The notes: generated from the sequence alone by a model not told the origin. DNA of 33,737 nucleotides from Brumimicrobium sp965656195 (GCA_965656195.1 CBFHJL010000024.1:1-33737); one strand, 5' to 3'; shown: positions 8,983 to 17,316, numbered from the stretch's first letter. Program-made: numbers and translations.

Positions 8983-9291
8983 AAATAGAAGTTAATAATT
9001 CAAAAAGGTTACCTATATTAGGAGCATATTTAAGAAGAAAAAGATAACTTAACTAACGAATTGATTTATCGATGAAAATAACATTTTATTTCGACGAGTA
9101 GTCAACTTTCTAAGTTAATTTATATTTCAGTTAGGGAGTAAAACTTTTCAAAAAGTCAATAGCATTTTGATTTTTTTTTAAACTTTTTTTTGTAAATATT
9201 TGCTCTCTTGTTGATACTACTTAAATATCGGAGTAACTTCGGAACTGCTTTACATTAAACAAGACTGCTAAAAACGCTTTAAACGAATTAA
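8983..9291. other. AT-rich divergent intergenic region upstream of dnaA
   Basis: This 309-bp stretch separates the thioesterase operon (-) from dnaA (+). It is very AT-rich with long T runs around 9171-9191. I find no TTATCCACA-type DnaA boxes, no RNA gene and no ORF of credible length. Only near matches to the TAnnTTTG promoter box are present: TATATTTC at 9121 and a TAAATATTTG at 9193 with an over-long spacer. It must carry promoters for both directions, but I cannot place them confidently. A role as replication origin is not supported by visible DnaA boxes. Confidence 0.6.
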
Positions 9292-10722
9292 ATGAGTCAA
9301 TTACAAGAACAAAAATGGGACGCTTGCCTTAAAGTTATTAAGGACAATATACCATTACAAGCATTTAAAACTTGGTTTTCACCAATAGTTCCTGTAAAAC
9401 TTGAAGGAGACATACTAACGATTCAGGTGCCATCCCACTTCTTTTACGAGTGGTTAGAAGAACATTATATTGGACTACTTAAGAAAGTAATCAAAAAAGA
9501 ATTAGGTCCTAACGGAAGGTTAGAGTACAGTATCATTATGGAAAAGAATGCGACTAATTCTACTCCATATACAGTAAATCTACCTACTTCAGGAAAAAGC
9601 TCGCTTAAGAATGCTCCTGTAACCGTTCCTTTAAATGTTAATGAAAATGAAATTCGAAATCCATTTGTGATTCCCGGATTAAAGAAAGTCAATGTTGATT
9701 CAAACTTAAACCCTTCTTATTCATTTGAGAATTTTGTTGAAGGTGATTGCAATCGATTAGCTCGTTCAGCAGGATATGCTGTCGCCAATAAACCTGGAGG
9801 CACTGCTTTCAACCCGTTGTTAATATATGGTGGAGTTGGGCTTGGTAAAACACACCTTGCTCATTCTATTGGAATAGGTATCAAAAATCAATTTCCTAAC
9901 AAGACAGTTTTATATGTTGGTTCTGAGAAATTTGCTCACCAATTTATAGATTCTATTAAGAATAACACAACGAATGACTTCATTCACTTCTATCAAATGA
10001 TGGATGTTTTGATCATTGATGATGTTCAATTCTTCTCTGGAAAGGAAAAAACACAGGATGTATTTTTCCATATCTTTAATCACCTGCACCAAAATGGTAA
10101 ACAGATTATTTTAACATCTGATAAGCCACCAGTAGAGATGCAAGGAATGGAACAGCGTCTATTGAGTAGATTCAAGTGGGGATTATCAGCTGATCTTCAA
10201 TCTCCAGACCTTGAAACAAGAATTGCCATTCTTGAGAAGAAGATGTATGGTAACGGTATTGACCTTCCCAAAGAAGTTGTTGAATACCTTGCTTATAGCA
10301 TCAATACAAATATTCGAGAAATGGAAGGTGCTCTAACTTCACTGCTAGCTCAAGCCTCTTTAAATAAAAAGGCTATTACGCTTGACCTTGCTAAACAGAT
10401 GATCGACAAGTTCGTGAAAAATACAGCTAGAGAAGTTTCTATCGAATACATTCAAAAGGTTGTTTGTGACTATTTCGATCTAGAAATTGAGATATTAAAG
10501 TCTAAAACAAGAAAAAGAGAGGTTGTTCAAGCCAGACAAATTGCTATGTTCTTCTCAAAGAAATTGACAAAGTCTTCTTTGGCGAATATTGGCGCTCATT
10601 GCGGTGGTAAAGACCATGCAACTGTACTACATGCATGCAGAACGGTAAACAACTTGTCTGAAACGGATAAACAGTTTAAAACTTACCTTACTGATTTAGA
10701 AAAGAAATTGTCAATGCAATAA
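9292..10722 (+). CDS. dnaA: Chromosomal replication initiator protein DnaA
   Basis: A 476-aa AAA+ ATPase that binds DnaA boxes and melts the origin. Domain I spans about residues 1-85, with W9 and the TWFSPI motif. A short domain II linker follows (about 86-130). Domain III carries Walker A GGVGLGKTH (K186, T187), Walker B LIIDDVQFF and the sensor LLSRFKWG. Domain IV ends with the DNA-binding signature GGKDHATVLHAC, a slight variant of GGRDHTTVLHA. Length and all motifs are normal. It stands alone on the plus strand: dnaN/recF do not follow; fabI is convergent. A strong hairpin terminator begins 20 bp after the stop. Confidence 0.98.
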   Translation: MSQLQEQKWDACLKVIKDNIPLQAFKTWFSPIVPVKLEGDILTIQVPSHFFYEWLEEHYIGLLKKVIKKELGPNGRLEYSIIMEKNATNSTPYTVNLPTSGKSSLKNAPVTVPLNVNENEIRNPFVIPGLKKVNVDSNLNPSYSFENFVEGDCNRLARSAGYAVANKPGGTAFNPLLIYGGVGLGKTHLAHSIGIGIKNQFPNKTVLYVGSEKFAHQFIDSIKNNTTNDFIHFYQMMDVLIIDDVQFFSGKEKTQDVFFHIFNHLHQNGKQIILTSDKPPVEMQGMEQRLLSRFKWGLSADLQSPDLETRIAILEKKMYGNGIDLPKEVVEYLAYSINTNIREMEGALTSLLAQASLNKKAITLDLAKQMIDKFVKNTAREVSIEYIQKVVCDYFDLEIEILKSKTRKREVVQARQIAMFFSKKLTKSSLANIGAHCGGKDHATVLHACRTVNNLSETDKQFKTYLTDLEKKLSMQ

Positions 10723-10741
10723 AAGAGCATTAGAGATATTT

Positions 10742-10775
10742 AAAAATCCGAATCAATACGATTCGGATTTTTTTT
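10742..10775 (+). terminator. Intrinsic terminator of dnaA
   Basis: Perfect 13-bp inverted repeat built on ATCCGAATC/GATTCGGAT with a 5-nt AATAC loop, A-rich on the left and eight T on the right. It closes dnaA and, being symmetric, could also stop read-through from the minus strand. Confidence 0.92.
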
Positions 10776-10780
10776 GACAT

Positions 10781-10813
10781 AAAAAAAACTGCTATCCTTT
10801 AGAATAGCAGTTT
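10781..10813 (-). terminator. Intrinsic terminator of fabI
   Basis: Inverted repeat AAACTGCTAT/ATAGCAGTTT with an 8-nt loop. The A run at 10781-10788 is a U tract in minus-strand RNA. It follows the fabI stop by about 20 nt and stands back to back with the dnaA terminator. Confidence 0.88.
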
Positions 10814-10834
10814 ATATTATTACTTGTGAAGTTT

Positions 10835-11647
10835 TTACTCCTCAAACTTATCAATCACTTGTTGTGTTACACCAGTATTGCTAAACCCTCCATCATGGAA
10901 AAGATTCTGCATCGTAACGTAACGTGTATAGTCAGAGAACATTGAAATACAATATTCAGCACAAGCTTCAGCTGATGCATTTCCTAATGGACTCATTTGA
11001 TCACTGAAATTAATAAACTCATTGAATCCTTTAATTCCTTTTCCTGCTGTAGTTACAGTTGGAGATTGAGAGATCGTGTTTACACGAACTTTATTCTTAA
11101 TACCATAGTGGTAACCAAAACTTCTCGTTATAGACTCCAATAGTGACTTAGCATCTGCCATGTCATTATAGTCTGGAAAAATTCGCTGAGCGGCAATATA
11201 AGTCAATGCCAAAACTGAACCCCACTCATTGATCGCATCTTTCTTCATCGCTGTAGCCAACACCTTATGTAAAGATCCAGCAGACACATCTAATGTTTGG
11301 TTATAAAATTTATAATTGATCTCAGTATAATGTTTTCCCTTTCTTACATTCGGAGACATTCCAATAGAATGAAGAATAAAATCAAGCTTACCGCCTAAAA
11401 TCTCCATTGACTCCTCAATCAATTTCTCAATATCCTCCTCGCTAGTTGCATCAGCAGGAATTACTTTGCTATTCGTTTTCTCAGCAAGAGTATTGATTTC
11501 CCCCATTCGCATAGCAATAGGAGCGTTAGTTAAAACAAATTCAGCACCTTCTTCATGAGCCATTTCAGCCACTTTCCATGCGATAGACATATCATTCAAT
11601 GCACCGAAGATGATTCCTTTTTTTCCTTTCAATAGATTTTTTGCCAT
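10835..11647 (-). CDS. fabI: Enoyl-[acyl-carrier-protein] reductase (NADH)
   Basis: A 270-aa short-chain dehydrogenase of the FabI type, which reduces trans-2-enoyl-ACP in the last step of each fatty-acid elongation cycle. The N-terminus KGKKGIIFGALNDMSIAW is the FabI-variant nucleotide-binding loop; HSIG follows at residues 93-96. The active site shows Y150 and the Y-x6-K pair Y160/K167 (PDYNDMADAK), as expected for FabI rather than the Y-x3-K of classical SDRs. I start at MAKNLL; the frame extends seven codons upstream, but a TAnnTTTG promoter box lies in that extension, so the shorter start is preferred. FabI is the target of triclosan-type inhibitors. The gene is monocistronic with its own terminator. 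Confidence 0.96.
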   Translation of the reverse strand: MAKNLLKGKKGIIFGALNDMSIAWKVAEMAHEEGAEFVLTNAPIAMRMGEINTLAEKTNSKVIPADATSEEDIEKLIEESMEILGGKLDFILHSIGMSPNVRKGKHYTEINYKFYNQTLDVSAGSLHKVLATAMKKDAINEWGSVLALTYIAAQRIFPDYNDMADAKSLLESITRSFGYHYGIKNKVRVNTISQSPTVTTAGKGIKGFNEFINFSDQMSPLGNASAEACAEYCISMFSDYTRYVTMQNLFHDGGFSNTGVTQQVIDKFEE

Positions 11648-11665
11648 GATTTCATTATTTAGCCA

Positions 11666-11673
11666 CAAAAATA
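11666..11673 (-). promoter_or_regulatory. Predicted -7 promoter box of fabI
   Basis: TATTTTTG on the minus strand, a perfect match to the Bacteroidota -7 consensus TAnnTTTG, ending 18 nt before the fabI ATG. No good -33 TTTG is seen at the usual spacing. Confidence 0.6.
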
Positions 11674-11779
11674 GAATTATTATTCAAATCATTAATTCAG
11701 ATATCTAAAGGATTAGCTTCTCATTTTTTTTGAACCAATTAACTATATTAGTGTTTCATCTATACATAAACTAGAGTGC

Positions 11780-12271
11780 ATGGCTGAGGAGAATAAAAAG
11801 AGTAAAGAAAGTAAAGCAAAAAATGAAGATTTTCAAAATCCTATCGATCCAGATAAGATTACGGAGAATCCCCACAACCTTCCCTACGCTCACAATACGG
11901 GAAGTGCTGTCGTAAAACCAGAAGACCAAGGAAGGATCAAAGGAAATGCCATGAATGCCATGGAGCATCAAACTGATATGCAGCTAGATCAAATCTATCA
12001 GCAAATGCAACTACTGGCAGAACAAGCAAAAGGACTTCGAAACAGAAAGAATGTATCGGAGAAAATATATGATGCTGAAATGCGGTTTGAACCTTTGATC
12101 AATCATACCTATCATCTTTATCAAAAACCAAATAAGAAATACTTACTTTCATTAATAGCACCTGGACAATGGGGGCGATCAGGAAAAGACTTTACATTTG
12201 TCGCTACAGTTAAGCTTTTGGCAGATCATACATGGGACGTGCTCGAAAAATCAGATGATGTAGAACTATAA
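11780..12271 (+). CDS. DUF2452 domain-containing protein
   Basis: A 163-aa soluble protein. After a lysine-rich head, the DPDKITENPHNLPYAH segment, the SAVVKPEDQGRIKG segment and the HQTDMQLDQIYQQM helix match DUF2452, a conserved family of unknown function found in Bacteroidota and some Proteobacteria. No signal peptide or membrane segment is seen. The helix at about residues 65-95 could form a coiled coil. The gene is monocistronic and its stop codon overlaps the stop region of the convergent HHH-barrel gene by 6 bp, so no space exists for a separate terminator. A near-match promoter TATATTAG lies about 30 nt upstream. Confidence 0.85.
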   Translation: MAEENKKSKESKAKNEDFQNPIDPDKITENPHNLPYAHNTGSAVVKPEDQGRIKGNAMNAMEHQTDMQLDQIYQQMQLLAEQAKGLRNRKNVSEKIYDAEMRFEPLINHTYHLYQKPNKKYLLSLIAPGQWGRSGKDFTFVATVKLLADHTWDVLEKSDDVEL

Positions 12272-14341
12272 TTTAATACGCAGCTGCGCTCCAAACTCAC
12301 TTCTGACATTCCCCTCAATTCTTTCAGGACCATTACTCAGCGCCCCTTCTTGATCGAAAACGAATGCTGCATACCTTAACCAAAGATCACATCTTTCTTT
12401 CCAAAAAGTATATCGAAACAAGACATATGCCCTACTCCCCTCATTGAAGTAGACTGGTATACTGAATACATTTTGTAAGTTGTATTCGTATGAGTATATC
12501 CGAACATCATAAGAGTCAGTATCAAAGATTGCGTATCGCAGTGTAACTTCCAAAGGAAACTTACGACTTCGATATAATAAATCCTGACTAACTGAAAAAC
12601 CTTCCTGTAACCCCATGCTCTGCCTAAAGTCTGTAACGTAGTCTATTCTTGACTTCAATTGCCAACCGCCATTTAGCTTAAACCTTCCGCTTAATCGATA
12701 AGCAGTTTGTGTCGTCTCCTCTACAGGTCGAATATTACCATCATATTCTCTACTGTTCTGCATTTTCGTTTGTTCTCTTACACGGAAAAACAATTCAACA
12801 TCCGAGTTAGGTCTATACTTTAGCTGCCCAAGAACTTCATGTCCCTCACTCGGAGTATCAACCCTAAACCTTAACCAAGGCGACTTAAAGAAATCTACGT
12901 AAGCATTTAAATCCCAATTCGCATTCAACTCAAAGTTCCCTCCAACATAGACTCCCGACTCATTGATTGCTCTGCTGGATTCACCAAAAGCTCTAGCGTA
13001 GAATGTGTGATAATCTTTAGGGTAATTTCTGTAAAGAGCACTGAGTGAAGCGCGACTACCGATTGCCATGACAACACCTTGCAGAAAGGCTACGCTGCCT
13101 GAAGATGTGCTTTGAGCAACTTCACCAAATACACTTATATTCCTTCTCATATAAGAATAGTCGGCACTTAAGTTTGTCAATTCATTTCCCGCAAATTCAT
13201 ATTTATTCCTGAGCTGGTCATCTCGCTCATAAATAGCATCAAAACTTTGTCTTACGGCTGAAACACCAACTTGAAAACCTCTGTACTCATATTTCAAATT
13301 TGATCCTAAAACTGTTTCTTGAAGACTATTTTTTCTAGCTAACTCTGACGTGGTGCGATGATAACCAGATAAGTTAATAGATGATGCCGCTCGTAAATCA
13401 TCGTTTTCAAGGGTATCAGAGAGGTCAATAGAACCATCTACACCTTTTCTGGATGCCCATGTGGTTAGCGAAAATCGTTTATGCCCAAATTCTACACCTG
13501 CACCTCTCATGAAACGTGTTTCATCCACTGATGCATACGGTCTTAGTCCACGTGCATTCTTTCTTATATTTGATGCGTCAACTGTTTTATTAAAGGCATA
13601 ACCAGTCCAGAAAGTAAGTGCTTGTCCTACCTCTACTTGAAAATCTCCAAGGGCTACTTTTCTCACAAAACCCTTACCACTGTAATACGCATGACCACTG
13701 TAAAAATCAAATCCATTGGGCTGTTTAGGACCAAAGAACTGCTCACCAGGGTCCTTTTCCATCGTTACCCCAATACTTAAATCTCGTTTATGCGTATATC
13801 TAATCCTCGAATACAATTTATCAGGACTTCCCCAGTAATAGGAATTGCTTTCCTCTTTATCAGCATCACTAACATTCTTGTATCCATCTTTATCCTCAAT
13901 TACTCTCTGGTAACGAAAATAAGCTTCAAGTTTACCATCATTTAAATACTCTTTCCATTTTCTTGATTTATCTTCCTTAAGAGGCTGAACAACTACGAAT
14001 GGCAAAACATTTTCTAATGTTGTAATATTCCAATACTTCAAATCTTTCAATTCAAAAACAGTTTCAAAAGAACCGTTCTTATCTCTCACTGCGATGAGTT
14101 CATTGATTTGAAAGTCGCTAAGCAACATAAGTTCTTGGAGCTCCTCACGATCAGCCGAATTAAGATTTAGGGGATTGTCATAATAATAGTACAGCAGATC
14201 AAAAACGTCCTCCAAGGAAATATCTTCGGTCTCTAACTCTTCAGCAATAAATTCGATCCTTTGCTGGATCACAACATTCTTTTTTTGTCCAAAAACAATA
14301 GATGCAAAACTCAAACAGACTGCGAGTAAGAATATTCTCAT
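12266..14341 (-). CDS. Exported helix-hairpin-helix domain protein with probable outer-membrane barrel
   Basis: A 691-aa protein with signal peptide (residues 1-18, ending VFGQ). Residues about 55-115 form a ComEA-like helix-hairpin-helix unit: NPLNLNSADREELQEL followed by FQINELIAVRDKNGSF and ELKDL, the standard LNxAxxxEL...I...R...GxF...L pattern. The remaining ~550 residues are rich in alternating aromatic/polar strands and end in LRIKL, typical of a large outer-membrane beta-barrel. HHH units usually bind DNA, but in this exported setting the ligand could be DNA or a protein. It starts 2 bp after the PorV/PorQ-like gene stop, so the two form an operon. The function is not established. Confidence 0.78.
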   Translation of the reverse strand: MRIFLLAVCLSFASIVFGQKKNVVIQQRIEFIAEELETEDISLEDVFDLLYYYYDNPLNLNSADREELQELMLLSDFQINELIAVRDKNGSFETVFELKDLKYWNITTLENVLPFVVVQPLKEDKSRKWKEYLNDGKLEAYFRYQRVIEDKDGYKNVSDADKEESNSYYWGSPDKLYSRIRYTHKRDLSIGVTMEKDPGEQFFGPKQPNGFDFYSGHAYYSGKGFVRKVALGDFQVEVGQALTFWTGYAFNKTVDASNIRKNARGLRPYASVDETRFMRGAGVEFGHKRFSLTTWASRKGVDGSIDLSDTLENDDLRAASSINLSGYHRTTSELARKNSLQETVLGSNLKYEYRGFQVGVSAVRQSFDAIYERDDQLRNKYEFAGNELTNLSADYSYMRRNISVFGEVAQSTSSGSVAFLQGVVMAIGSRASLSALYRNYPKDYHTFYARAFGESSRAINESGVYVGGNFELNANWDLNAYVDFFKSPWLRFRVDTPSEGHEVLGQLKYRPNSDVELFFRVREQTKMQNSREYDGNIRPVEETTQTAYRLSGRFKLNGGWQLKSRIDYVTDFRQSMGLQEGFSVSQDLLYRSRKFPLEVTLRYAIFDTDSYDVRIYSYEYNLQNVFSIPVYFNEGSRAYVLFRYTFWKERCDLWLRYAAFVFDQEGALSNGPERIEGNVRSEFGAQLRIKL

Positions 14342-14343
14342 TG

Positions 14344-15180
14344 CTATTTTTTATCGGATGAGTAAAAATCAATGATCAATCCCGCAGATGGAGTCCAACC
14401 TAAAAGCTGATTGTATTGTGTTGCTAAATCCAGTTTGACAGATTGAAAATCAACTCCAAAACCAAATGCTAACTCCATTGGATTACTTTGAACACCACAA
14501 CGAATAAACAACATAGACACTGCTTCAGGGTTATATTCAAACCCACCTCTTAACCTTGCCTGAAACGCAACCTCCTGAGTGATTTCAGCTGTAATTAGAA
14601 GATCTTCAACTATTTGATATGAAGCGCCCAAACGTATTAAAGTAGAGAAGCGATCATCTTGAAAATCTGATAGCTTTGCTCTACCGATGTTCATTACAGA
14701 AAATCCAATTGCAAGGTCATCACTGATCTTTCCCAGCAAACCGAATTCTCCAGATAATGTATGTCTAACGCCATATGTAGGATCAAGTCTTGCACTCAAA
14801 TAATTGAGTTGAACACCTGCAGCGATATTATCACTAAGTTTCATGCTGTAACCAGCTCCTAAACGATTTGTCCTAAATTGCTCGTAACCATAAAACTGCC
14901 CCCCCACGGAAATCACACCTCTCTTCAAAGGCTGAGCTGCTGCAAATCCTTGAGATTGGAGTTCTTTCAGTAAATATCTACTTTGATAGGAGAAGCCTAC
15001 AGTCCCTTTATCTAGAAAACCTAAAGCACCAGGATTATGATGAAAACTAAAAGCATCAACGAAAGTAACCGATGACTCACCGATACCTGCGGACCTCGCT
15101 CCCTGGGGAAGCCAACCTTGAGCTCTCACTAAAGGTGCTAAAAGAACGATTATAAAAAAGAATAGTAGTGCTTTCTTCAT
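14344..15180 (-). CDS. PorV/PorQ-like outer-membrane protein
   Basis: A 278-aa protein with signal peptide (residues 1-20, ending VRAQ). The mature start ARSAGIGESSVTFVDAFSFHHNPGALGFL matches the pattern of PorV/PorQ-family barrels (A-x-x-x-G-x-G...SVT...D...NPAGL), where PorV and PorQ are components or partners of the type IX secretion system; related FadL-like barrels share the pattern. Regular Gly-rich strands run to the end (IIDFYS). It is the first gene of a two-gene operon with the HHH-barrel gene. Whether it works in type IX secretion cannot be judged from this window, since no other por/gld genes are present. Confidence 0.62.
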   Translation of the reverse strand: MKKALLFFFIIVLLAPLVRAQGWLPQGARSAGIGESSVTFVDAFSFHHNPGALGFLDKGTVGFSYQSRYLLKELQSQGFAAAQPLKRGVISVGGQFYGYEQFRTNRLGAGYSMKLSDNIAAGVQLNYLSARLDPTYGVRHTLSGEFGLLGKISDDLAIGFSVMNIGRAKLSDFQDDRFSTLIRLGASYQIVEDLLITAEITQEVAFQARLRGGFEYNPEAVSMLFIRCGVQSNPMELAFGFGVDFQSVKLDLATQYNQLLGWTPSAGLIIDFYSSDKK

Positions 15181-15184
15181 TGTA

Positions 15185-15192
15185 CAAAAATA
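15185..15192 (-). promoter_or_regulatory. Predicted -7 box abutting the PorV/PorQ-like gene
   Basis: TATTTTTG on the minus strand, a perfect TAnnTTTG, ends only 4 nt before the ATG. If transcription begins at the usual distance from the box, the mRNA starts at or next to the start codon. Confidence 0.6.
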
Positions 15193-15253
15193 AAATTACC
15201 CATTTACTTCTATCTAAACTAATTGTTAATTTTTAGCATGTTGTCTTTTCAAA

Positions 15254-15997
15254 CTACAAGTAAGGATATTTTACTTGAGCTAAATACAAACCGTGAGCCG
15301 GAACAGAGGAGCCCGCTTCACTTCTATTTTGAGCATCAATTATTTTTATAACGTCAGAAGGAGCTATATTCCCTATACCTACGTCAATCAATGTTCCTAC
15401 AATTGCCCTAACCATATTTCTCAAAAACCTATTCGCGGTGACCTCAAAATAAACAACGCCATCAGAACCTTCTGTCCATTTGGCTAAAGTAAGATCACAA
15501 ATATTCGTTTTAACATCTGTATGAAGCTTAGAAAAAGAGGTGAAATCTTTTTTCCCAATGAGATGCGTACAACCTTCATTCATGGCCTTAAGGTCGAGTG
15601 ATTTCGGAAAATACCAACTCGCATTATCTAAAAAAGGATCTTTTTTTTGATGCAAACGATAAACGTACTTTCTTTCTATGGCATCAAAACGTGCATGTGC
15701 ATCAGACTTCACTTGCTCAATCGCATAAACGGCAATATCGCGTGGAAGCATATTATTCAATTTATAGACCAATTCAGATGTCTTATACTTTTCCTCTAGA
15801 TCAACATGGAAGTAAAACTGTGTCGCATGAACCCCTGCATCAGTTCTTCCACACCCAAGGATAGGAATATGATTATTACTGAATAATCGTGATAAATACT
15901 TTTCTATCGTTTCCTGAACCGTATTTGCGTTTGGCTGTTTTTGCCAACCCGCATAATCAGAACCCTTGTATGCTATTTCAAAAAAATAACGCTGCAT
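15254..15997 (-). CDS. truA: tRNA pseudouridine(38-40) synthase TruA
   Basis: A 247-aa enzyme that converts uridines 38-40 of the tRNA anticodon arm to pseudouridine. Seen: N-terminal EIAYKGSDYAGWQKQP, the catalytic motif GCGRTDAGVHA with D53, and the later FLRNMVRAIVGTLIDVG segment, all standard TruA signatures. Length is normal. It is downstream of the LuxR regulator on the same strand, with a 32-nt gap that contains its own promoter box, so it can be expressed independently. Confidence 0.97.
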   Translation of the reverse strand: MQRYFFEIAYKGSDYAGWQKQPNANTVQETIEKYLSRLFSNNHIPILGCGRTDAGVHATQFYFHVDLEEKYKTSELVYKLNNMLPRDIAVYAIEQVKSDAHARFDAIERKYVYRLHQKKDPFLDNASWYFPKSLDLKAMNEGCTHLIGKKDFTSFSKLHTDVKTNICDLTLAKWTEGSDGVVYFEVTANRFLRNMVRAIVGTLIDVGIGNIAPSDVIKIIDAQNRSEAGSSVPAHGLYLAQVKYPYL

Positions 15998-16001
15998 GTT
16001 A

Positions 16002-16009
16002 CAAAGATA
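16002..16009 (-). promoter_or_regulatory. Predicted -7 box abutting truA
   Basis: TATCTTTG on the minus strand, a perfect TAnnTTTG, ends 4 nt before the truA ATG, the same geometry as the PorV/PorQ-like gene. No clear -33 element. Confidence 0.6.
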
Positions 16010-16029
16010 ATGAAATATAGAGGTGTAAG

Positions 16030-16707
16030 CTATTGCTCTCCACCAGCAAACAAGAACTTATTAGGGTGTACTAGATTCGTTTTTACTGCATACATTACTA
16101 TTCCTGCAGTATTCTTAGTGCCTAATTTAGACATGATATTCTTACGGTGAGTAGTTACAGTATGCGGACTTAAATGAAGTAATTCTGCAATTTGCGTATT
16201 TGTATTTCCTTCAGCTATCAATTTAATGATCTCCATTTCTCGTTCACTCAGTAAGACTGGTTCGCAAGAAAAGCCATCAAAATCCAAATCATCAACATTT
16301 ATAGAAGCTTTTTGAATCGTTTCTAGAATCTGACCACAGAAGAATTTATTTCCAGCTCCCGTTTCCTTAATAGAACTAATTATCTCAGGAATATCACAGT
16401 CTTTCTTGATGTAACTTGAGATTCCCGATCTTAATGCCTCCACAATAACTGTCGGAGTCTCTTCAGGAGTAATTGCTACAAATCTTAGGTTTTTGTGCTT
16501 ATTCAACAGCTTTGGAACGATGTCTATAGAAAATCCTGGGGCTGTATAATCAATGAGTACCACATCAGTTTCAAAGTTTTCAACCTGTTCCTCCAACTCT
16601 TCATTACAGCTCACCTCTCCGATGATCTCATTAAACCTATCGGAAGCCAGTATGGCTCTGAGACCGACACGGATTATATCGTTACTATCTGCAATGATGA
16701 CTTTCAT
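16030..16707 (-). CDS. LuxR/NarL-type response regulator
   Basis: A 225-aa two-domain regulator. The receiver (residues 1-120) has D7 of the acidic pocket, phosphoacceptor D53 (LIDYTAPG), T80 and K102 (SYIKKD), so it looks phosphorylatable, although the second acidic residue after D7 is Ser. The C-terminal HTH (about 153-210) reads LSEREMEIIKLIAEG...TVTTHRKNIMSKLG, a standard LuxR/FixJ DNA-binding domain. No sensor kinase gene is adjacent, so its partner must be elsewhere. The upstream region carries a perfect -7 box ending 5 nt before the ATG. Target genes are unknown. Confidence 0.93.
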   Translation of the reverse strand: MKVIIADSNDIIRVGLRAILASDRFNEIIGEVSCNEELEEQVENFETDVVLIDYTAPGFSIDIVPKLLNKHKNLRFVAITPEETPTVIVEALRSGISSYIKKDCDIPEIISSIKETGAGNKFFCGQILETIQKASINVDDLDFDGFSCEPVLLSEREMEIIKLIAEGNTNTQIAELLHLSPHTVTTHRKNIMSKLGTKNTAGIVMYAVKTNLVHPNKFLFAGGEQ

Positions 16708-16712
16708 TGCTC

Positions 16713-16720
16713 CAAATATA
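16713..16720 (-). promoter_or_regulatory. Predicted -7 box abutting the LuxR-type regulator gene
   Basis: TATATTTG on the minus strand, a perfect TAnnTTTG, ends 5 nt before the ATG. It predicts a leaderless or nearly leaderless mRNA. Confidence 0.6.
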
Positions 16721-16780
16721 GTAGATTATTTACTTAATTAGAATGATTTTAAATAAAAGAAGTCAAAATTTATGAAAATA

Positions 16781-16808
16781 AAAAAGCCGCACAATAAATT
16801 GTGCGGCT
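16781..16808 (-). terminator. Intrinsic terminator of the cold-shock gene
   Basis: Perfect GC-rich stem AGCCGCACAA/TTGTGCGGCT with a TAAA loop, followed on the minus strand by a run of U. It lies 25 nt after the cold-shock gene stop and insulates it from the regulator gene downstream. Confidence 0.93.
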
Positions 16809-16833
16809 ACAGAACTCTTAATAACGATATATA

Positions 16834-17028
16834 TTAACCTAAAACTTTTACGTTTACGGCGTTTAATCCTTTTCGTCCTTGTTCAACGTCGTATTCTACT
16901 TTATCATCTTCACGAACTTCGTCGATCAAACCATTAGCATGTACGAATACATCGTTTCCTGAATCTTCCGGTACTATAAAACCGAATCCTTTCTCTGTGT
17001 TAAAAAACTTAACTGTTCCTTGTGGCAT
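16834..17028 (-). CDS. Cold-shock protein, CspA family
   Basis: A 64-aa OB-fold single-stranded nucleic-acid binding protein. RNP1 KGFGFI (residues 13-18) and RNP2 DVFVHA (26-31) are intact, with the QGTVKFFN start and an AVNV end. It acts as an RNA chaperone, often induced by cold or growth transitions; whether this copy is cold-induced cannot be told. A TACATTCG box (one mismatch from TAnnTTTG) lies 25 nt upstream, leaving a short leader, unlike the long cold-box leaders of E. coli cspA. Monocistronic, with a strong terminator. Confidence 0.96.
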   Translation of the reverse strand: MPQGTVKFFNTEKGFGFIVPEDSGNDVFVHANGLIDEVREDDKVEYDVEQGRKGLNAVNVKVLG

Positions 17029-17139
17029 AAAAATATATATTAAAAATAAAGTGCGAATGTAAGGGGAGAATAACTCTTAACCTAATTATTTAGAATGTTT
17101 TTTTTACGGAAGATCATTTAATTCACTATTAATCAACAA

Positions 17140-17165
17140 AAAAAGAGGCCCTAAGACCTCTTTTT
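17140..17165 (-). terminator. Bidirectional hairpin terminator after the 49-aa gene
   Basis: AAAAAGAGG/CCTCTTTTT, 9 bp, loop CCCTAAGA, with A and T runs on the two sides so it can work on either strand. It begins one base after the small gene's stop codon on the minus strand. Confidence 0.8.
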
Positions 17166-17166
17166 C

Positions 17167-17316
17167 CTAATTTAAATGAATCAATTGTGATTCTAGTTTT
17201 GTTTTCTTGACTTCTATACTTTTTGAGAAGTTCAAGATTTTATTTAACGTTTTTTCTGATGGTCCTAATTTATCCTCCTGAACCGATGGAGCAATCGATG
17301 AGTAACGTTTTGCCAT
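17167..17316 (-). CDS. Small uncharacterised protein, 49 aa
   Basis: An open frame reading MAKRYSSIAPSVQ at the start and ending KLESQLIHLN, on the minus strand between fabG and the cold-shock gene. Evidence that it is real: it fills an otherwise empty 360-bp gap, has codon use like its neighbours, and its stop is followed at once by a hairpin terminator. A second in-frame ATG lies two codons upstream (MLMAKRYSS). The middle, LNKILNFSKSIEVKK, looks like one amphipathic helix and resembles short NILNFSK-type proteins I recall from other Bacteroidota, though I cannot verify this. No signal peptide. The function is unknown. Confidence 0.7.
   Translation of the reverse strand: MAKRYSSIAPSVQEDKLGPSEKTLNKILNFSKSIEVKKTKLESQLIHLN

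Noticed and set aside
8983..9291. Possible replication origin next to dnaA
   Set aside because: AT-rich, but no TTATCCACA-type DnaA boxes or clustered repeats are visible. Cumulative GC skew would be needed to support it.
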